Positions 16,335 through 26,619 are shown, numbered from the stretch's first letter. The stretch: DNA of 64,000 nt from Blastocatellia bacterium (GCA_019695185.1 JAIBAN010000004.1:1-64000), one strand, 5' to 3'. Notes: generated from the sequence alone by a model not told the origin. Numbers and translations: made by a program.

Positions 16335-18509
16335 ATGCGCGACATTACCGTTTTCATCTGGGTGACGGTGGTCACAACGGGATTGGTTTGGGGCGTTGCC
16401 TTTACCTGTACTCCCCGCAACCGTTTAACCGCCGAAGAATCACTGATTGACCGGTTGGTGGGTCAGACCCTGCGGGGAGGGGCTTTACTCGCCGCTTTGG
16501 GAGTCTGCCTCGCCTTAATCCATTTCTTCAGTTTGGTGGTGTTGGCTGTCGGCCTCTTTTTGATTGCATTTTTGGTCAGATTTCGCCAGTCCCAACCATT
16601 TTTTGGTGAAATCGCATCGTTTTTTGCCCTTTGGGAAGTAGCCCGCCGTCCAGGAGTCTGGCACCGGCTGGGGCACCGGTTACAAACCTGGCTGGCGCAG
16701 CAGGTACGGCATCCGCAGGTGTGGCTGACCGGGTTGCCCTGGGCAACGTTGCTGCCGGTTTGCTTTCTGGTGGTGATTTTTTTCCTGCTCCGGAGCGGCA
16801 TTGTATTTGAAAACACGCGCTTGCTGCGTCCCGAATCCTATGATTTGGCTTTGCAGGCCAAATACATCAGGTTCAACACGACAGCCCCGGACCGGACCAA
16901 TAGCGGCTTGTCCGTATTGGTTGCGCTGGTCAGCACGCTGGCCGCCACGGATGCGGTTCAGGTGGTCCGTTTCGGAGGAATTCTGCAAGGACTGGCATTG
17001 ATTGGCGTGGTTACCCTGGCGGGAAGCCGCGCCACAAGGCAGCCGGTTGCCGGACTGGTGGCCGGCGGATGTGTGGCAGCGGGAGTCTGGACGGCCCCTC
17101 TGCCGGAACAGTGGCGGCATTTGAGCTGGCCGCCGGACCCCGTTTTGACCTGTGGGGCCAATCTGTTGCATGCCTTGAATCAAACTTTGGGGCGGCAGGT
17201 GACGCTGTTGCCGTTGGAGGTTGCTGCGCTTTGCGCGCTGGCGACCTTGCCGGCATTTTGGACCGGCTGCGACCGCTCGGACCGGCGGCTCGATGCCCTG
17301 GCCGGAGTATTTCTGACAACCCTTATTCACCCTGCCAGCGGCCTGTTTTTGACCCTGGCCGGCAGCGTTTGCCTGTGGCTGAACCTGCTGCGCCGCAGAC
17401 TGCCTCAACCCCGATCTGCCGTTCTGCTGGCGGCGGGAAGTGTGATGGTGCTCCTGCTTGCTCATGGACTGGTCTGGCTGGGAGCGCGTTCCGTGCCGGG
17501 CTTGGCGCGGCAGATTTTTTCCTGGCTGGATTTCACACCGGTTCTGCCACCCGGTACCCTGGCTGCGCTTCCCTGGTCCCAAGCCAGTCTGCGGGAAGCC
17601 TTGCGGGTTGCTCCAATGCTTCAGGCCCTGGCGCTGCTTGGGTTGGGCGGGGCGGCGGTCTCCTTGTTTCAATTGCTCCGCCGGTCCTCCAAGGAGGCCA
17701 CGGAATACACATCTCTCAACCTGATGCTGGTTGGCTGGACGCTTTGCGCCTTTGCCACTGCCGCTGATACCCGGCTGCAAGCTCCCATCTGGAGTTTGGA
17801 GGCGCGGGCTCTGTGGCCACTGGCACTCTACCTCTGGTTGGGAGCCAGCTTGGCCGGGTTCTGGGGAGTGCTGGAACGAGCCTTTCCGCGCCTGCCCCAC
17901 CGACCGGCGCTGACTTGTGTTTTGACCCTGCTCTTTTTGACCGGGATTCCCGTGTTGCTATGGGTGCGGGGCGGAATTCCCCTGTTCAGAAACACCAACC
18001 ACATCGGCACCGTCTGGTGTGGCCGGGCGGCGGCTGACGGAGGTGTGCAATTTTTGGAATATGACCAGGCTGCCCGGTTGACCCGGCAACTGACGGGCCG
18101 GTTCAAACGGGGAACCTGGCGCATCATCGCCCCCGGCGAACAATTTGTTGAATCCTATGGCGAAGGCTGGCACACCGATTTGAGCACCTGGATGCACGAC
18201 CTGTCGCCTGACCGGGTCCGACCGGCAACTTTTCGGTTTGAACTCGATGTGCCCCACACTTTTGTCCTGGTTGAAAAACGTCCGTGGCAGACGTTTGCCC
18301 CCGATTCTCTTGCCACCATCGGGTTTGCCGAGCAGACCGACATAACCTTTCGGGCCTATCGGTCAATTGCAGGACGGAGCAGTCTCATGTTTGAAACCTT
18401 GCAGATGTTGCGTGCCTACGGCGAACAGCATCACAACCTCAGTATTTACTTTGAAGACGCAGACCTGATAATTTTCCAGCTTTCACAGGAGCAATTTGAC
18501 TCCAAATAA
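16335..18509 (+). CDS. Large polytopic membrane protein of unknown function
   Basis: 724 aa with about a dozen hydrophobic segments in the first ~560 residues (FFSLVVLAVGLFLIAFLVRF, LLPVCFLVVIFFLL, VLTLLFLTGIPVLLWV), then a ~150-residue soluble C-terminal domain (GTWRIIAPGEQFVESYGE, TFVLVEKRPWQTF). The layout resembles membrane glycosyltransferases or polysaccharide-assembly proteins, but no diagnostic motif was recognised. It is followed 31 bp later by a GH114 enzyme, which hints at a shared role in surface polysaccharide. Confidence 0.6.
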   Translation: MRDITVFIWVTVVTTGLVWGVAFTCTPRNRLTAEESLIDRLVGQTLRGGALLAALGVCLALIHFFSLVVLAVGLFLIAFLVRFRQSQPFFGEIASFFALWEVARRPGVWHRLGHRLQTWLAQQVRHPQVWLTGLPWATLLPVCFLVVIFFLLRSGIVFENTRLLRPESYDLALQAKYIRFNTTAPDRTNSGLSVLVALVSTLAATDAVQVVRFGGILQGLALIGVVTLAGSRATRQPVAGLVAGGCVAAGVWTAPLPEQWRHLSWPPDPVLTCGANLLHALNQTLGRQVTLLPLEVAALCALATLPAFWTGCDRSDRRLDALAGVFLTTLIHPASGLFLTLAGSVCLWLNLLRRRLPQPRSAVLLAAGSVMVLLLAHGLVWLGARSVPGLARQIFSWLDFTPVLPPGTLAALPWSQASLREALRVAPMLQALALLGLGGAAVSLFQLLRRSSKEATEYTSLNLMLVGWTLCAFATAADTRLQAPIWSLEARALWPLALYLWLGASLAGFWGVLERAFPRLPHRPALTCVLTLLFLTGIPVLLWVRGGIPLFRNTNHIGTVWCGRAAADGGVQFLEYDQAARLTRQLTGRFKRGTWRIIAPGEQFVESYGEGWHTDLSTWMHDLSPDRVRPATFRFELDVPHTFVLVEKRPWQTFAPDSLATIGFAEQTDITFRAYRSIAGRSSLMFETLQMLRAYGEQHHNLSIYFEDADLIIFQLSQEQFDSK

Positions 18510-18540
18510 CCTTCACATCCTGTTTTTGCAAAAGGAACCA

Positions 18541-19527
18541 ATGAAACGAGCCTTTTTTTTCTGTCCCATTTTTGTGTGTTTTTTGATTTTGCAACACTCA
18601 TTTTGCAGTCCGACCAATGGGAGCAAAACTCCCGCCCTGCCGCTTCCCATGAACCCCACTCAACCGCTTGCCACCATTCCGCAACAAAGTGAACCGCTAA
18701 GTTTTATTCGCAGCCGAATCCGCAACGGGGTTCGCAACTATGCGGTGTTTTATGGGCATGGCCATATCAATGAACTGCGCCAGTTTGATGTCATGGTGGT
18801 GGACCCACGAGCCTATAGCGCTGCCGAACGCGCCCAACTCAAAGCTCGCATCAAGGGGGGCGAAGCCGGGCAGCGCCCGATATTGATTGGATATCTGACC
18901 TGTTCCGAAGTGCTTCCCAACGACCCGATTTTACAGCAGGTCGAGGAGGCCGATTATTATCGGGTCAATGGGGTTCCGTTGCGGGTACCGGGTTCCAACG
19001 CCTATGTCATGGACCTGCGCCAGACCCATTGGCGGCAATTGCTGCTCAATCAGGTCCAACAGATGTTGTTTGACGGATTCGATGGGGTTTTTCTTGACAC
19101 CCTGGCAATCGGCGAGGACCCCCAGTTCCCGCCTGCTGTCGGACAGGGATTTTTGGAATCAGCCGGATTGTTTGTCAGCGGAATCCGAGGCAACTGGCCC
19201 AACAACATCATTGTCCAAAACTGGGGCATTCACCAGCTTAAAAACTACACGCTTTCCAACCTGGATGTGATTTGCTGGGAAAACTTTCAGGTCCAGTTCG
19301 TCGAAACCGACCAGTGGTCCAAAAACCGGCTGGCCGAACTGATTCAGATTCGCAACACCGGTTTCCCAATCTGGACCCTGTACAATATGACCGAGGCCCA
19401 GGCCGATGATGCCGCCTACCAGGCCCAGATGTACAAATATTCACGCAGCTACCGGTTTATCCCTTATTGCGCCCTGCCCAACTATACGGCCGGGGTGAAC
19501 GTGGGGCCGCTTCAGGCCGGATTGTAA
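18541..19527 (+). CDS. GH114-like secreted glycoside hydrolase (endo-alpha-1,4-polygalactosaminidase family)
   Basis: 328 aa from ATG 18541 (AAAGGAACC upstream). Signal peptide, then a TIM-barrel-like domain: NYAVFYGHGHINELRQFDVMVVDP, PILIGYLTCSEV, MDLRQTHWRQLLLNQVQQ, DGFDGVFLDTL. The FDGVFLDT segment is typical of the GH114/TM1410 family, related to the hydrolase half of PelA. The family cuts alpha-1,4-galactosamine polymers. The preceding membrane gene may be its partner. An earlier in-frame start at 18496 would overlap the upstream gene by 14 bp and lacks a signal peptide at its end. Confidence 0.82.
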   Translation: MKRAFFFCPIFVCFLILQHSFCSPTNGSKTPALPLPMNPTQPLATIPQQSEPLSFIRSRIRNGVRNYAVFYGHGHINELRQFDVMVVDPRAYSAAERAQLKARIKGGEAGQRPILIGYLTCSEVLPNDPILQQVEEADYYRVNGVPLRVPGSNAYVMDLRQTHWRQLLLNQVQQMLFDGFDGVFLDTLAIGEDPQFPPAVGQGFLESAGLFVSGIRGNWPNNIIVQNWGIHQLKNYTLSNLDVICWENFQVQFVETDQWSKNRLAELIQIRNTGFPIWTLYNMTEAQADDAAYQAQMYKYSRSYRFIPYCALPNYTAGVNVGPLQAGL

Positions 19528-19536
19528 AAAAGAATC

Positions 19537-19613
19537 GGTGAGAGCTCCCTCTAGTTCCTCTCACCATTCACAGTTTGAACCTTAACGGGCCGGAACGGTT
19601 GCCGCTCCGGCCC
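19537..19613. terminator. Two hairpins between convergent genes
   Basis: Stem GGTGAGAG / CTCTCACC at 19537-19565 and stem GGGCCGGA / TCCGGCCC at 19587-19613. They sit between the GH114 stop and the histidine kinase stop and could end transcription from both sides. Confidence 0.6.
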
Positions 19614-19641
19614 TTAATCTGTTCAGCCTCAACCTTTATTG

Positions 19642-22600
19642 TCAGCCAGGCTTTAAGTGGTTTGACCCGGTTTGCAAAACCTCAGCCAGCACGGATTGCA
19701 GTTCATCAAAAATAAAGGGCTTGGTGAGCTGCCCCTGAAACCCGAATGCGGCGTAATCAGTCAGGACCGCATCGGTTGAATATCCGCTACAGACAATCGC
19801 TTTCACCTTGGGGTCAAGTTGTTTGAGGGCAGCCAGCGTATCAAGCCCGCCCATTCCGCCCGGTATCATCAAATCCAAGATCACTACATGAAAGGGACGG
19901 CCAAACTCCTGAGCCATTTTGTAGCACAAAACCGCTTCATTGCCGTCGCGGGCGGGTTCAACCTCGAACCCCAATTGTTTCAGCAGTTCCGCCATCAGAG
20001 AGCGAATCATTTCCTCATCATCCATGATCAACACTTTGTGGTGCATCACCGGAAGCTGGTACTGACCGGAGGACGACGAAGGAGGCAGGGTAGCCGGGGC
20101 TTCCACCGCTGGAATATATAAATCAAACTGGGTTCCGCGATTGACTTCGGAAGAAACCGTCACATAACCGCCATGTTTTTTGACGATTGAATAGACAACC
20201 GCCAGCCCCAGACCATTTCCAGTGGTTTTGGTGGTGAAATAAGGATCAAAAATCTTGGCCAGATTTTCCGGGGCAATGCCCGTGCCTGTATCGGCCACCA
20301 GGATTTTGACGTATTTCCCCGGTGCGACGGGAATGACTGGAGTTGGCAGATCAATATTTTCAGCGCGGATGGTAATGGTGCCGCCACTTGGCATGGCATC
20401 CCTGGCATTGAGGACCAGGTTCTGGATCGCCTGCCCGATTTGGCCCGTGTCAATATTGACCGGCCAGATGTCGAGCGGCAATTGACAGTCGCAATTGACA
20501 TTGGAACCGGCCAGGACAAAACCAACGGCTTCCGGAACGAAAGATTGTAAGGAAGTTACCCCTCGAATCGGGTCGCCGCCTTTGGCAAAGGTCAATAACT
20601 GCCCGGCCAGGCTTTTTGCCCGGTCACAGGCCCGTTCCACCGTTTCGAGTTTGGCAATGGCCCGTGCGTTGGTTTCGGCATACATCCGGGCCAGCGAAAC
20701 ATTTCCCCAAATTGCCATCAGCAGATTATTGAAATCATGCGCAATCCCGCCGGCCAACAGCGCCAGTGATTCAAGCTTGCTTGATTTCAGCCGCTCCTCT
20801 TCGAGCAGGCGTTGTTCCGTCACATCACGGGAATTAAGCACCACTGCCTGGACACTGGGATTATCCAGCAGGTTATTGGCAATCAGTTCAATCCAACGCC
20901 AACTGCCGTCGACGTGCTGCATGCGGAAATGGCTGGCAATGGGACGATTGGGCGAAGCCAGCAACCGCTCGTAATCAGCCTGGGCACGGGGCAGGTCATC
21001 CGGGTGGACAAAATCGAACCCGCTCCGACCTACCGTTTCCCGCACGGAACGTCCCAGCACCCGGATATTGTTGGGGCTGCCGTAAATCACCGTGCCACGG
21101 CTGTCAAGAAGGGAAATCCCCCCTGAAGCATGTTCAATCAAAGCCCGGAACCGTTCTTCACTCCGCTGCCGCGCCTCCTCGCTTTGTTTTTGCTCGGTTA
21201 CGTCCAGTAAGGTCACCAACTGGGAAACCTGTCCGTTCCAGTGAATTTGCGAAACCATGCATTGGAACCAGGCAAGCGCCCCATTGTGCCGCATGACTTC
21301 GACTTCATAGCGGGAAGGGGCTGATTCATTGCGTTTCCGGGCAGCGGCAAATTGTTCAACTTTATCCCGGCTGGCTGGCAGCAGCCATGACCGGCAATCC
21401 TGCCCAAGCAAATCCGCAACTGCCTGATACCCAAGCATGTGCGCCACGGCGTCAGTCGCAAACCGGACAACCCACTCCTGAGTGATGACGATACCTTGTT
21501 GGGAGCCTTCGATGATACTGCGGTATTTGGCCTCACTTTCGCGTAATGCGGCTTCCATCTGCTTGCGCTCGGTGATGTCGTAATTGATCCCAATGGCTTT
21601 TCCTGGAAGCCCCTGGGCATCAAAAACCACTCCCGCACATCCGCTTACCCACCGCACTTCTCCATCCGGGTGGACCACCCGGAATTCAATCCGATAGACG
21701 CCTTCCCCACCGTATAATTCAGTTTCAATTTGTCGTTGCATGAGGGAACGGTCATCCGGCTGGATACAATTCAAAAACCGGTCCGGCGGCACGGTCACAG
21801 GTTCCGTCCCCAATCCGAACAGGCGGGCATTCAGTTCATCAAACGTGCAGATGCCCGTAGCCAAATCCACTTCCCAGGTTCCCATCTGAGCCCCGGCCAA
21901 TGCCAGACGAAGCCGCTCCCGACTTTCCTGCAAGGCAGCCTCAATTTGCTTCTGCTCCGTAATGTCAATATCTATGCCATCAATGACACATTCACCCTGC
22001 TCATTCAGCCAGTAACGACCGATATCACGGATCCAACGGATACCTCCGGAAGGCTGTACAATCCGGTATTCAATGGCCGAAGCGGTGCATAGTTCCCTGG
22101 CTTTGATTTTGGCTTCCAGAAAGGCTTCCCGGTCTTCAGGGTGAACCATGGCCCGAATGTTTTCTATCGTGCGCAGTTCTTCCAGTGAAGCAACTCCGTA
22201 CAAGTCCTGACACCCTTCGCTCAAATAAGGAACCGTGACATGCCCATCAGCATGATAAATGACCCGATACACGCCGCCCGGCACATTGTCGGCAACCCGG
22301 AAAAACTGTTCGTCGCGCTCCCGCAAGAGGCTTTCGGTTTGATGTCGTTTGGTAATATTGCGGGAGATGACCAACACCCCATTTGCCCACGGCAAAACCT
22401 GATAGCGAAACCACAGGGTGACGCCGGTCTGGGTTTTGCCTTGACACTCGGCTTCCACAGGGGTCCGGGTTTCAAATACCTGGACATATTGCCCGAAATG
22501 GACGCTATTGCGATTCAACGGATAGGTTTCACAAAGGCGGGTTCCAACAACCTGTTCCCGTGTGGTTTTGAGCCGGTTGAGTGCCCGTTGATTGAGGTCG

Positions 22601-22833
22601 GCAATGATAAAATCAATGATGTGACCTTGTTCGTCCCGCACGCACTGCAACCAGAAATATGCTTCAAAACTCTGCTCGATTGCCTTCCGCAAGGGGGAAC
22701 CCCAATCCTCAGCCCCGGCGGCGGTTGACCGGGAAGCAACTGTTTGCCGCAGCATCGAGCATTCTTCCTGTAAGCGCAGGTTTTCTGCCCGTAGTGCGAT
22801 GAGTTCCTGTTCAAGCTGTTCCCGGTCACTCAT
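19642..22833 (-). CDS. Multi-PAS hybrid histidine kinase
   Basis: 1063 aa. A short coiled coil (about 1-35) is followed by five PAS domains, several with PAC tails (GINYDITERKQMEAALRES, LLDVTEQKQSEEA, VLNSRDVTEQRLLEEER). The HisKA domain has SLALLAGGIAHDFNNLL with the phospho-accepting His, and the ATPase domain has VLNARDAMPSGG, VADTGTGIAPENLAKIFDPY, TGNGLGLAVVYSIV. A C-terminal receiver carries MDDEE and LDLMIPGGMGG (phospho-acceptor Asp). There are no membrane helices, so it senses a cytoplasmic signal. No partner response regulator is adjacent. GTTTTGA repeats begin 3 bp upstream of the ATG. Confidence 0.95.
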   Translation of the reverse strand: MSDREQLEQELIALRAENLRLQEECSMLRQTVASRSTAAGAEDWGSPLRKAIEQSFEAYFWLQCVRDEQGHIIDFIIADLNQRALNRLKTTREQVVGTRLCETYPLNRNSVHFGQYVQVFETRTPVEAECQGKTQTGVTLWFRYQVLPWANGVLVISRNITKRHQTESLLRERDEQFFRVADNVPGGVYRVIYHADGHVTVPYLSEGCQDLYGVASLEELRTIENIRAMVHPEDREAFLEAKIKARELCTASAIEYRIVQPSGGIRWIRDIGRYWLNEQGECVIDGIDIDITEQKQIEAALQESRERLRLALAGAQMGTWEVDLATGICTFDELNARLFGLGTEPVTVPPDRFLNCIQPDDRSLMQRQIETELYGGEGVYRIEFRVVHPDGEVRWVSGCAGVVFDAQGLPGKAIGINYDITERKQMEAALRESEAKYRSIIEGSQQGIVITQEWVVRFATDAVAHMLGYQAVADLLGQDCRSWLLPASRDKVEQFAAARKRNESAPSRYEVEVMRHNGALAWFQCMVSQIHWNGQVSQLVTLLDVTEQKQSEEARQRSEERFRALIEHASGGISLLDSRGTVIYGSPNNIRVLGRSVRETVGRSGFDFVHPDDLPRAQADYERLLASPNRPIASHFRMQHVDGSWRWIELIANNLLDNPSVQAVVLNSRDVTEQRLLEEERLKSSKLESLALLAGGIAHDFNNLLMAIWGNVSLARMYAETNARAIAKLETVERACDRAKSLAGQLLTFAKGGDPIRGVTSLQSFVPEAVGFVLAGSNVNCDCQLPLDIWPVNIDTGQIGQAIQNLVLNARDAMPSGGTITIRAENIDLPTPVIPVAPGKYVKILVADTGTGIAPENLAKIFDPYFTTKTTGNGLGLAVVYSIVKKHGGYVTVSSEVNRGTQFDLYIPAVEAPATLPPSSSSGQYQLPVMHHKVLIMDDEEMIRSLMAELLKQLGFEVEPARDGNEAVLCYKMAQEFGRPFHVVILDLMIPGGMGGLDTLAALKQLDPKVKAIVCSGYSTDAVLTDYAAFGFQGQLTKPFIFDELQSVLAEVLQTGSNHLKPG

Positions 22834-22835
22834 AG

Positions 22836-22973
22836 GTTTTGAGTTTTGAGTTTTGAGTTTTGAAAGAGAGAAGGGCTGAGAGCTGAGGACCGAGTTTTTC
22901 CTGCTTGGGTAAGGTTGCTACCCTTACACCAACCAATGGTTTTCTCGGCTCTCAGTCCTCAGTCCTCAGTCCT
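22836..22973. repeat. GTTTTGA array plus GGACTGA inverted-repeat element
   Basis: GTTTTGA units at 22836-22864 are followed by a degenerate GGACTGA left arm (22874-22895) and a right arm at 22945-22973. A small inner hairpin (GGTAAGGTTGC / ACCCTTACACC region) is in the core. The right arm touches the stop codon (TAG) of the BNR protein. Two unit families meet in one gap. Confidence 0.85.
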
Positions 22974-25900
22974 ACTTTTCGTTCCATTCCGGAATCCGGC
23001 CCGGCGTCCAGGGGGCACCGGCGGCATCCAGAGCTTTTTCGAGGTTTTTCACGTCAACTTCAACCAATTGCCGTAAGGCGGAAAGTTGGGTCGTCAATTC
23101 CTCCGAGGCAATGGCAAATTGCTGGCGATGGGTTTGAGTTGGCCGAGCCGTGGAGAGCCGTTCTTCCTCCAGGATTTGACCAACCCGGTCAGCGATTGAT
23201 TTGGGGGCATTTTCATTCCGTCCGGCAATCACTTCGTCTCCTCGCAGCGCACGCTGAATGGCGGTCAGGCGTTTTTCCAAGGCCAATGCCTGGTCAAGCA
23301 GTTTGTAATCCACCGCTGGTGCATCGTGAATGGCTTTCTTGATGGCATCCAACCGGCGTTTGGTTTGATTGGCGGTTTCGAGCGTTCCGGTAAACGCTCC
23401 GTACAGCCGGGCCACTTTTTGCTGGAACTCAACCAATGCCGCCCGGTCCGCCGCCGCCATGGATTCCACGCCAAGTGCCTTGACCGTGAAGGTCTGGGGG
23501 CCGGCCAACTGTGACCAGACACCGCTCACCCGTTTGGCCAGGGAGACTTTGTAGGTTCCCGGCAGCACCAGCGGTCCGTCCGGTCCGCCGTCGTCATCGT
23601 CACCTTCTTCCGGGGCCGCCGGGCTTAAAACTGTTCCGGGGCTGCGTAAATTCCAGGTCACCCGGTTCATTCCGGCACTGTTGGCACCGTTCAACCGGCG
23701 CACCACCCGGCCCGATTCATCCTGAATGGTCAGCATAATCGCCGGAGCCGGTTCGTCGGTTTCCTCGCGCAGTTGGTCAAACGTCGGATAGGGGGCCTGG
23801 GTTTTTTTCTTTTCGGCTTCTTTTTCAGCTTCCTGGCGCAGTTTCTTTTTGGTTTTCAACTCTTCTTTCAAATAGTAGGTGAAGGTTGCTCCAAACGGCG
23901 CATTTTCAGCCAGATAGAGCGCTTCGCCCTGTGAAGCCTTACCGCCGCCGCCGAGCGGACGGCCCTGGATGTAGAGCAAGGCATCCTTGACGGCAAACAG
24001 AGCGCTTTCCTGTTGCAGGGTTTCGGGTTTCACGGTGCGCAAGGGCGTGTAGTCGTCCAGGATGTAAAATCCACGCCCAAACGTCGCCACCACCAAATCG
24101 TTCTCCCGTTTTTGAATCGCCAAATCCCGCACCGCGATGGTGGGGAAATTGCCCTTCAGTTGAATCCATTTCTGGCCGCCGTTCAGGGTAAAATAGAGGC
24201 CAAATTCGGTTCCCACAAAAAGCAGGTTCGGGTTGACGTGGTCCTCGGCAATCGCCAGGGCGGGGCCGTTGGCCGGCAGGTCGGCCTTGAGTGAAGTCCA
24301 GCTTTTGCCCAGGTCCGTGCTCTTGAGTACATAGGGCGTAAAATCACTGTTTTTGTGATTGTCAAAGGTGGCGTAAATCGTATTGGCGTCATGTTGCGAC
24401 GGCAGCAACCGGCTGACATAGGTCATGTCCGGCACACCGGCGAATTTCTCGATTTTGCGCCAGCTTTCGCCGCCGTTTTCACTGATTTGAAGCAGGCCGT
24501 CGTCGGTCCCGACAAACAGCAGCCCTTCTTTTTTCGGTGATTCCGCCAGGGCTGTGATATTGCCAAAAAGCGAGGTCGAGCCATGTTTGAACACGGCATC
24601 CACGCCCCAGACTTTCCCCATCACCGGCAAGGTATTGCGGTCAAGCTGCCGGGTCAGGTCCGGGCTGACGGGTTTCCAGGAATCCCCCCGGTCATCGCTG
24701 CGAAACAGCTTGTTGGCCGCAAAATAGAGCCGGGTATGGGAATGCGGGCTGATAATCAGCGGTGAATCCCAGTTCCATTTGAGCGAGGGTTCGCCCTTGC
24801 CTTCCATCGGTTTGATGCCGGTCCGTTCTCCGGTGCGCCGGTCGTAGCGGGTCAAACCGCCATACTGGTATTCCGAGTAAACGATGTTGGGGTCTTCGGG
24901 GTCCACCTGCTGGTGGAACCCATCGCCGCCCTGGGTCACAAACCAGTCGGCATTGCGGATTCCGTTAGCCGTGGTCGTTCGGGACGGACCACCGAGGCTT
25001 TCGTTATCCTGAGTGCCGCCATAGACATAGTAAAACGGCTGCGAATTATCCACCGCGACATCGTAAAACTGGGTAATCGGCAGGTTGCTTTTGTATGACC
25101 AATTGACACCCCGGTCAAAACTCTCATAAATGCCGCCGTCGCAACCCACCAGATAATAGTTGGTATTGTTGGGGTCCACCCATATCACGTGGTTGTCCAC
25201 GTGCTTCCATTTTTCGCCCAACACCCGCAGCGTCTTGCCGCCGTCGTCCGACACCCGAATGAGCACGTTCATGACATAAATCCGGTCATGGTTTTTGGGG
25301 TCTACAAACAGATGTGAATAATACTGAGCCTGCTGGTCAAACTCGTTGCGGCGCTCCCAAGTGGCTCCGGAATCGGTCGTGCGGAAAATCCCGCCTTTTT
25401 TGTCAATGGATTCAATGATGGCGTAAACCATTTTCGAATCCTGTTGTGACATTGCCAGCCCAATCCGGCCCATCGGCGTGGTGGGCAGTCCCGATTTGAG
25501 TTTGTTCCAGGTTTCGCCGCCATCGGTTGATTTGTAAAGCGCGCTTTCCGGGCCGCCATGAATAATCGTATAGACATGCCGTCGCCGCTGGTGTGCCGCT
25601 GCATACAACACATCCGGATTTTGCCAGTCCTGCACCACATCACAAACCCCGGTGTTTTCGCTGATGGTCAGCGTGGCTTTCCAGGTTTTGCCGCCGTCGG
25701 TCGTTTTATACAAACCCCGGTCCCCGCCCGGCCCCCACAGCGGGCCTTCCGCCGCCACATAAACCGTGTTGGAGTTGCGCGGGTCAATCACAATTTTCCC
25801 GATATGTTCAGACTTCTTGAGTCCCATGTTTTTCCAGGACTTCCCTCCGTCATCAGACCGGTAAATGCCATCGCCATACCCAACGCTCCGCTGGTTGTTG

Positions 25901-26298
25901 TCTTCACCGGTTCCGACCCACACGGTGGCCGGATTTTTCGGGTCCAGTACAACAGTACCAATTGAATGGGAGCCTTCATTTTCAAAAACGGGCATCCAGG
26001 TGTTGCCGGAATTGGTGGTTTTCCAGACGCCTCCGGCAGCAGCGGCGACGTAATACTGCGAGCGGTCATTGGGATGTACGGCAAAATCAACCACCCGTCC
26101 CGATGTCAGGGCCGGGCCAATGGAACGGAGCTTGAGTCCGGCAAACGTTCCGGAAGACATAGGGTCAGCCGGTTTTTTTTCCTTCTCGTCGGTTTTTTCT
26201 TTGTTTTCCGGCGTCTCTTGCGGGTGAGCCTGAAGCAACCCGACATAAGGCGACGTGACAAACAGGAACAGCAGTACAAAATTGAGCAGTTTCAACAA
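22972..26298 (-). CDS. Secreted VPS10/BNR-repeat (sortilin-like) giant protein
   Basis: 1108 aa with a signal peptide (FVLLFLFVTSPYVGLLQA). Residues from about 55 to 760 hold many BNR/Asp-box repeats (SDDGGKSWKNM, TTDGGKTWKAT, STDGGETWNKL, SENGGESWRKI) forming one or two ten-bladed propellers of the VPS10/sortilin type. A helical and Lys/Glu-rich C-terminal third follows. Homologues are called WD40/YVTN/BNR glycosyl hydrolases, but catalysis is unproven. The start is a TTG with AAGGAGG 7 nt upstream; an ATG nearby is out of frame. Probably periplasmic or surface protein binding. Confidence 0.9.
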   Translation of the reverse strand: MLKLLNFVLLFLFVTSPYVGLLQAHPQETPENKEKTDEKEKKPADPMSSGTFAGLKLRSIGPALTSGRVVDFAVHPNDRSQYYVAAAAGGVWKTTNSGNTWMPVFENEGSHSIGTVVLDPKNPATVWVGTGEDNNQRSVGYGDGIYRSDDGGKSWKNMGLKKSEHIGKIVIDPRNSNTVYVAAEGPLWGPGGDRGLYKTTDGGKTWKATLTISENTGVCDVVQDWQNPDVLYAAAHQRRRHVYTIIHGGPESALYKSTDGGETWNKLKSGLPTTPMGRIGLAMSQQDSKMVYAIIESIDKKGGIFRTTDSGATWERRNEFDQQAQYYSHLFVDPKNHDRIYVMNVLIRVSDDGGKTLRVLGEKWKHVDNHVIWVDPNNTNYYLVGCDGGIYESFDRGVNWSYKSNLPITQFYDVAVDNSQPFYYVYGGTQDNESLGGPSRTTTANGIRNADWFVTQGGDGFHQQVDPEDPNIVYSEYQYGGLTRYDRRTGERTGIKPMEGKGEPSLKWNWDSPLIISPHSHTRLYFAANKLFRSDDRGDSWKPVSPDLTRQLDRNTLPVMGKVWGVDAVFKHGSTSLFGNITALAESPKKEGLLFVGTDDGLLQISENGGESWRKIEKFAGVPDMTYVSRLLPSQHDANTIYATFDNHKNSDFTPYVLKSTDLGKSWTSLKADLPANGPALAIAEDHVNPNLLFVGTEFGLYFTLNGGQKWIQLKGNFPTIAVRDLAIQKRENDLVVATFGRGFYILDDYTPLRTVKPETLQQESALFAVKDALLYIQGRPLGGGGKASQGEALYLAENAPFGATFTYYLKEELKTKKKLRQEAEKEAEKKKTQAPYPTFDQLREETDEPAPAIMLTIQDESGRVVRRLNGANSAGMNRVTWNLRSPGTVLSPAAPEEGDDDDGGPDGPLVLPGTYKVSLAKRVSGVWSQLAGPQTFTVKALGVESMAAADRAALVEFQQKVARLYGAFTGTLETANQTKRRLDAIKKAIHDAPAVDYKLLDQALALEKRLTAIQRALRGDEVIAGRNENAPKSIADRVGQILEEERLSTARPTQTHRQQFAIASEELTTQLSALRQLVEVDVKNLEKALDAAGAPWTPGRIPEWNEK

Positions 26299-26619
26299 GG
26301 GCCATCCTCCTTAAACTGATGAACATAAAGCCGGTTTGCGGGTTCCGGCAGGACTGTTTCAAAAATGGTCTGTGACGAGGTGGTTTATTCAGGGAAAGAA
26401 ATTCGTGGAAAGGCAAGCTTAGGCGAAACCGGACGCGCTGGCAATCCGTCTTTCGGGTTTCCACCGTAAGACTGCAACAACTTGACTTTGCCTTTCCGCA
26501 ACGTCACAAAATAGGCAGATCAACCCCGTTTTTTACAACTTTTGACCACTTTGACTGGACGTTGTGCGTTATAACCATCCAATCATTGAAACCGATTTGA
26601 CTGAGGCTTCCCAATCTTT
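26299..26619. other. Divergent promoter gap
   Basis: 321 bp between the BNR gene and the DsbD gene, which point away from each other. It must contain promoters for both, and several TTGAC boxes occur (26540-26560), but none has a properly spaced -10 partner that I would commit to. No repeat element is present, unlike most gaps here. Confidence 0.4.

Noticed and set aside
16680-17900. 406-codon minus-strand frame opposite the membrane protein
   Set aside because: Gln/Arg/Pro-rich shadow of a GC-rich hydrophobic gene; the plus-strand frame has clear membrane segments.
22836-22973. Insertion sequence or MITE with target-site duplication
   Set aside because: No transposase, and the flanking bases do not form a clear target duplication at the loci that I checked; the arms are tandem arrays rather than fixed terminal repeats.
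26540-26590. Sigma-70 promoter before the DsbD gene
   Set aside because: TTGAC boxes are present but the TATAAC-like box is 13 or 22 bp away, not the usual 16-18.
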